Part shown: piece after piece, positions 5,868-8,097 of the stretch | Layout of the letters: each line of letters begins with the position of its first letter | Position numbering within the stretch: the stretch's first letter is position 1 | Origin: Lachnospiraceae bacterium | GTDB taxonomy: Bacteria > Bacillota > Clostridia > Lachnospirales > Lachnospiraceae | Assembly: GCA_014804225.1 (NCBI GenBank) | Contig: JAAVAF010000010.1 | Coordinates: 1-8,097 of the forward strand | Direction of reading: 5' to 3' | DNA: 8,097 bases | Notes under the pieces: model-generated | Databases searched by the model: none | What the model was told of the DNA's origin: nothing | What the model saw: the letters and a program-made list of their open reading frames with translations, nothing else | Made by a program: the position numbers and the translations under genes

Positions 5868-7277
5868 TTATTCCCTACCGTCCCAGCAATACGTACACAG
5901 TTTACACCGCTCCAGTCCTGTCGCATCAAGCATATCATCAAGCCTGTTAAACCGTAGTGATGTAAAATTCAGCTCCTTCCTGATTTCCTCAACCATTCTC
6001 TCATACTTCTCCGACTCCGGATCCGCATATTCCTGCAAAATCTCATCTGTAACAGTTCCATTCTCCAAGCGCTCAATCACACGTCTTGTAATCAAATCCA
6101 GCTCTGACGAAGAACGCGAGAAATTAAGATACTTACACCCATATAAAAGCGGCGGACACGCTGGTCTGATATGCACTTCTTTCGCTCCACTCTGATACAG
6201 AAACTCCGTCGTCTCCCGCAGCTGCGTTCCACGCACAATCGAATCATCAATCAAAAGCAAGCTCTTATCCTTAATCAGCTCGTCCACCGCGAGCAGCTTC
6301 ATTCTTGCAATTAAATCACGTTTACTCTGAATCGTCGGCATGAACGAACGCGGCCATGTCGGTGTGTATTTGATAAACGGTCTCGAGAACGGTATCCCCG
6401 ACTCATTTGCATAACCCACCGCATGCGCAATTCCGGAATCCGGCACACCTGCCACAGTATCCGGCCTTACATTATCACGCTGTGCCATTTTTGCCCCACA
6501 GTTATAACGCATCTGCTCCACGCTAATGCCCTCATAAGAGCTCGAAGGATATCCATAATACACCCACAAAAATGTGCATATTTTTAAATTCTCATCCTTT
6601 GGATTCGAGAGTGTCAGGCAGTCCTTCTCGGTCAGAATGACAATCTCTCCCGCACCTAACTCTTTATAGTCAACATACCCCAAATTCTTGTAGGCAAAAT
6701 TTTCAAACGAAACACAATATCCATCCTCCCGTTTCCCAATCGAAACAGGCGTTCTGCCATGTTTATCTCTTGCAGCATAGATTCCGGCTTTATTCATCAA
6801 AAGGATCGAAAGAGAACCATCAATAACCTCAAGCGCAAAATTGATACCCTCTATCAGATTCTCTTTGCGGTTAATCAAAGCAGCCACAAGCTCAGTCGCA
6901 TTCACTTCGCCTCCGCTCATCTCCAGAAAATGTGCATGTCCCACATCAAAAAGACGCTGTATCAGTTCCTCCGTATTATTGATTTTCCCGACCGTCGTGA
7001 TTGCATAAGTCCCATGATGCGAACGAATAATCAAAGGCTGCGGCTCATAATCCGAAATACAGCCAATTCCGTAATTTCCTTGCATTTCATGAACATCTTT
7101 ATCAAACTTTGTTCGAAAAGGCGCATTCTCTATATTATGAATCGCACGGTTAAAACCGTCCTTTCCATACACTGCCATACCGCCTCGCCTCGTCCCAAGA
7201 TGCGAATGATAATCAATTCCAAAAAATAAATCAAACACACAGTCCTGTTGTGACACTACACCAAAAAAGCCACCCAT
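5868..7277 (-). CDS. PurF-like amidophosphoribosyltransferase family protein lacking the catalytic N-terminal cysteine
   Basis: PurF normally makes phosphoribosylamine from PRPP and glutamine, the first step of purine synthesis. This 469-residue protein matches PurF along its length (B. subtilis PurF is about 476). The phosphoribosyltransferase half is well kept: VPDSG (278-282), GYANESGIPF (288-297) and the PRPP loop LLIDDSIVRGT (341-351). Four cysteines align by eye with the B. subtilis [4Fe-4S] ligands: C234, C381, C461 and C464. The N-terminal Ntn-hydrolase half starts MGGFFGV where PurF has MCGVFGI, so the nucleophile is Gly. The arginine, oxyanion Asn and glutamine-binding Asp are apparently C73, V96 and A127. 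The loop after FIK (KYTPTWPRSF) also differs from the usual KNRYVGRTF. It is therefore either ammonia-dependent or has another role; automatic annotation would call it purF. The start at 7277 has GGAGG with 6-base spacing; an upstream ATG at 7319 has no comparable site. An intrinsic terminator follows the stop. Confidence 0.9.
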   Translation of the reverse strand: MGGFFGVVSQQDCVFDLFFGIDYHSHLGTRRGGMAVYGKDGFNRAIHNIENAPFRTKFDKDVHEMQGNYGIGCISDYEPQPLIIRSHHGTYAITTVGKINNTEELIQRLFDVGHAHFLEMSGGEVNATELVAALINRKENLIEGINFALEVIDGSLSILLMNKAGIYAARDKHGRTPVSIGKREDGYCVSFENFAYKNLGYVDYKELGAGEIVILTEKDCLTLSNPKDENLKICTFLWVYYGYPSSSYEGISVEQMRYNCGAKMAQRDNVRPDTVAGVPDSGIAHAVGYANESGIPFSRPFIKYTPTWPRSFMPTIQSKRDLIARMKLLAVDELIKDKSLLLIDDSIVRGTQLRETTEFLYQSGAKEVHIRPACPPLLYGCKYLNFSRSSSELDLITRRVIERLENGTVTDEILQEYADPESEKYERMVEEIRKELNFTSLRFNRLDDMLDATGLERCKLCTYCWDGRE

Positions 7278-7324
7278 CTTTAACCTCCGCTTCTTTATCT
7301 GACAGTTAAAAGTCTCCACCTATA

Positions 7325-7353
7325 ATTAAGCCAAAAGAATATGGAAATGTCAA
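7325..7353 (-). promoter_or_regulatory. Candidate promoter of the PurF-like gene
   Basis: On the minus strand TTGACA (7353-7348) is followed after 17 bases by CTTAAT (7330-7325), four of six matches to TATAAT. The predicted start near 7318 leaves a leader of about 40 bases, too short for a riboswitch. I saw no CGAA-type PurR box nearby. The first ten bases, TTGACATTTC, are identical to those of the distal exporter promoter, which is probably coincidence. Confidence 0.5.
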
Positions 7354-7366
7354 CAGCTTTTTATGG

Positions 7367-7705
7367 TTAAAAGAAACATTGAAAAAACAATAACACAACG
7401 CTTGCTGCCACAAGAAGAAATCCCGTATTGCCAAACTCATCCCGATACACTTTTCTGCCATATTTTCCAGTTAAGAACCGCGCTTTGCCAAAAAGATAAA
7501 TCACATATGTGCCAAGAATACCAATGATAAAAGAAATCGCATACGCAGATCGGATTGCTCCATATAAAAGCGTTAACGAAAATACACCAAAAACAAGCCA
7601 TATTGCACTGTCTGCCAATGCCACCAGCCAAGCAGCCTTTCTGATATCAAATTCTGTATTTTTCTGTTCTTTGTCAAATCCGATCTCTATTTTGATTGTT
7701 ACCAT
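7367..7705 (-). CDS. Small uncharacterised three-helix membrane protein
   Basis: A 112-residue protein that I do not recognise. It begins with a short polar stretch (about 1-20). Hydrophobic segments follow at about 25-50 (AWLVALADSAIWLVFGVFSL), 54-72 (AYAISFIIGILGTYVIYLFG) and 94-112 (TGFLLVAASVVLLFFQCFF, ending at the C-terminus). A basic connector (about 73-92, GKYGRKVYRDEFG) separates the last two. That pattern predicts an integral membrane protein with no catalytic motif. The start at 7705 is preceded by AGGAG about 11 bases upstream, overlapping the stop of the neighbour that ends at 7720. The 14-bp gap implies co-transcription with that gene. The good ribosome site and clean hydrophobic pattern support a real gene; its function is unknown. 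Confidence 0.75.
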   Translation of the reverse strand: MVTIKIEIGFDKEQKNTEFDIRKAAWLVALADSAIWLVFGVFSLTLLYGAIRSAYAISFIIGILGTYVIYLFGKARFLTGKYGRKVYRDEFGNTGFLLVAASVVLLFFQCFF

Positions 7706-7719
7706 TTTCCGTTACACTC

Positions 7720-8097
7720 CTATCGATGAATATATGCAGTGTAATCCGGTCTTTCCCCGCTGTTTTTTTCAATCTGTCTTTCATACTCCCGGTCATATTT
7801 TCCATAAAAATAAACCTCCAAGAGCATCTTAAAATCCGCCATTCGCCTTACTCCGTGCGCAATGCCGCTATCGTCAATATACCCCGCCTTTTTCCAGTCA
7901 AATTCGCCCTCTTGAAAGCTGCAAAGTCCCCCGTCACTTAAATCAATACAAAGCGTTCCGTCCCACTCCCCAATCGGAACAAGATTTTTGACATTTTCCA
8001 GTATAAGTCCCAAAAGCTCTTGATTCATACAGACCTCACGAAAACTTTCCATCAACCCATATAAGTTTCTAAGCGGTTCCTCCTTGGGCAGGGAAAG
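7720..8097 (-). CDS. Uncharacterised soluble protein, probably truncated by the right window edge
   Basis: I do not recognise this protein. Within the window the frame is open from the right edge (8097) to the stop at 7720, about 125 codons. Candidate internal starts are TTG 8055, ATG 8052 and ATG 8028. Only 8028 has a modest ribosome site (GAGG, 5-base spacing), which would give about 102 residues starting MNQELLGLILENV. The sequence before it (PKEEPLRNLYGLMESFREV) looks like ordinary helical protein, so a start outside the window is at least as likely. The visible part is acidic and soluble: a helix (NQELLGLILENVKNL), a region with repeated short hydrophobic strands and Gly-Asp turns (GEWDGTLCIDLSDGGLC), and a helical charged C-terminus rich in Tyr and Arg/Glu. 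It has no membrane segment and no recognised motif. It is followed 14 bp later by the small membrane protein gene, so the two probably form one transcription unit. Confidence 0.72.
   Translation of the reverse strand, partial: LSLPKEEPLRNLYGLMESFREVCMNQELLGLILENVKNLVPIGEWDGTLCIDLSDGGLCSFQEGEFDWKKAGYIDDSGIAHGVRRMADFKMLLEVYFYGKYDREYERQIEKNSGERPDYTAYIHR

Noticed and set aside
7278..7319. Upstream ATG for the PurF-like protein (14 extra residues)
   Set aside because: No comparable ribosome site; GGAGG with 6-base spacing precedes 7277, and family similarity begins at MGGFFGV.
7278..7366. Purine or PRPP riboswitch, or PurR box, ahead of the PurF-like gene
   Set aside because: The leader is only about 40 bases and shows neither a conserved riboswitch core nor paired CGAA motifs.
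8072..8090. AAGGAGG on the minus strand as a ribosome site for the right-edge gene
   Set aside because: The motif at about 8080-8086 is more than 20 bases from any in-frame start, and the nearest ATG after it is in another frame with an immediate stop; it is more likely coding sequence (Lys-Glu-Glu).

Overview
The window looks like chromosomal DNA of a low-to-moderate GC Gram-positive Clostridia, most likely Lachnospiraceae (Roseburia/Butyrivibrio-like). This taxon is inferred from strong GGAGG-type ribosome sites, AT-rich intergenic DNA, a FIST-GGDEF signalling protein, a tripartite exporter with no outer-membrane partner, and an unusual PurF-like protein of a kind I recall from that family. 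No rRNA, tRNA, insertion sequence, phage gene or CRISPR array was seen.

Layout, left to right. 1-1761 (+): most of a cytosolic FIST-GGDEF diguanylate cyclase whose true start is probably just outside the window. It converges, with 19 bp between stop codons, on a three-gene minus-strand operon read from right to left: ABC ATPase (5376-4636), HlyD/MacA-like adaptor (4643-3021), and MacB/FtsX-type permease (3028-1781). Adjacent genes in this operon overlap by exactly 8 bases, each with a GGAGG ribosome site inside the preceding gene. Together they would form a MacAB-like efflux or envelope-stress transporter. Its roughly 490-bp upstream region holds a consensus-like promoter (TTGACA-17-TATATT) whose start-site region is covered by a perfect 14-bp-arm inverted repeat, a probable repressor operator. 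Nearer the gene are a second candidate promoter with an extended -10 and three spaced ATTTATAAAA-like repeats.

Right of that lie a strong intrinsic terminator (5819-5843) and the PurF-like gene (7277-5868, minus). The PurF-like protein keeps the PRPP-binding loop and the four cysteines expected to hold a [4Fe-4S] cluster. By eye it has lost the N-terminal catalytic cysteine and three other glutamine-site residues, so it should not hydrolyse glutamine. This is the most interesting single observation. Upstream, and probably ahead of its own promoter, are two small uncharacterised minus-strand genes: a three-helix membrane protein (7705-7367) and a soluble protein whose reading frame runs off the right edge (8097-7720).

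Functionally the window combines second-messenger signalling, an exporter under apparent transcriptional repression, and a repurposed or ammonia-dependent purine-type phosphoribosyltransferase. I see no evidence that these three units form one system. All assignments are from reading motifs by eye, with no database search.
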